Shown here piece by piece: positions 5,415-5,482 of a stretch of DNA of 5,482 nucleotides (position 1 is the first letter of the stretch; each line of letters opens with the position of its first letter). The stretch lies in the NCBI GenBank assembly GCA_000433135.1, contig HF991968.1:14150-19631 (forward strand), given 5' to 3'. The DNA comes from Clostridium sp. CAG:921. Its GTDB lineage: Bacteria > Bacillota > Clostridia > TANB77 > CAG-465. Under the pieces are notes generated by a model. The model did no database searches and had not been told where the DNA came from. It saw only the letters and a program-made list of their open reading frames with translations. Both the position numbers and the translations under genes were made by a program.

Positions 5415-5428
5415 CTTGAAATTTCAAG
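5415..5428. promoter_or_regulatory. Perfect 14-bp palindrome overlapping the radical SAM ribosome binding site
   Basis: CTTGAAATTTCAAG is its own reverse complement. It overlaps the AAGGAGG at 5411-5417 and lies just downstream of a possible -10 (TATAAA, minus strand 5434-5439), near the expected start site. It is a candidate DNA operator; as RNA it would lack a loop. Confidence 0.45.
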
Positions 5429-5433
5429 ATTTT

Positions 5434-5463
5434 TTTATACTACTTTTTACATATTTATTTTAA
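5434..5463 (-). promoter_or_regulatory. Weak candidate promoter of the radical SAM gene
   Basis: On the minus strand TATAAA (5434-5439) is preceded 18 bp upstream by TTAAAA (5458-5463), a four-of-six -35. This is the best match before the right edge. The real promoter could lie beyond the window, and the gene might need an activator. Confidence 0.3.
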
Positions 5464-5482
5464 CATATTTTCTTATTTTTTT

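Overview
The window is an AT-rich bacterial chromosome segment. Strong AGGAGG ribosome binding sites, near-consensus TTGACA/TATAAT promoters with 17-bp spacers and a lipobox-type lipoprotein point to a low-GC Firmicute, probably a member of the Clostridia. No rRNA, tRNA, phage, IS or CRISPR is visible, and the species cannot be named from this sequence.

Layout, left to right. (1) Positions 1-890, minus strand: the N-terminal 296 residues of a membrane-anchored M23 (LytM-type) cell-wall peptidase that runs off the left edge. It is served by two tandem consensus promoters (933-961 and 990-1018). (2) Positions 1103-2660, plus strand: a compact two-gene operon with its own promoter and a strong hairpin terminator. 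It encodes a short NfeD-family membrane protein and a stomatin/QmcA-like SPFH (band 7) protein. These are classic partners that form membrane scaffolds, and the operon is transcribed divergently from the peptidase. (3) Positions 2599-2974: a 376-bp AT-rich spacer with the operon terminator, short direct repeats and a promoter with a hairpin leader. (4) Positions 2975-3334, plus strand: a small predicted lipoprotein of unknown function, closed by a GC-rich hairpin that it shares convergently with the next gene. (5) Positions 3407-4270, minus strand: a LysR-family regulator whose start is corrected here, with a perfect 9-bp-arm palindrome over its promoter -10 box. (6) Positions 4409-5404, minus strand: a MoaA-like radical SAM enzyme that lacks several MoaA hallmarks, preceded by a perfect 14-bp palindrome over its ribosome binding site.

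The envelope genes (peptidase, NfeD/SPFH, lipoprotein) look like ordinary housekeeping content. The radical SAM/LysR pair is the accessory-looking part: an enzyme of unknown substrate next to a possible dedicated regulator, with a palindrome in front of each gene and an unusual hairpin region between them. I found no clear evidence of an entirely new system. The radical SAM/LysR pair and its control sites are the best candidates for follow-up.
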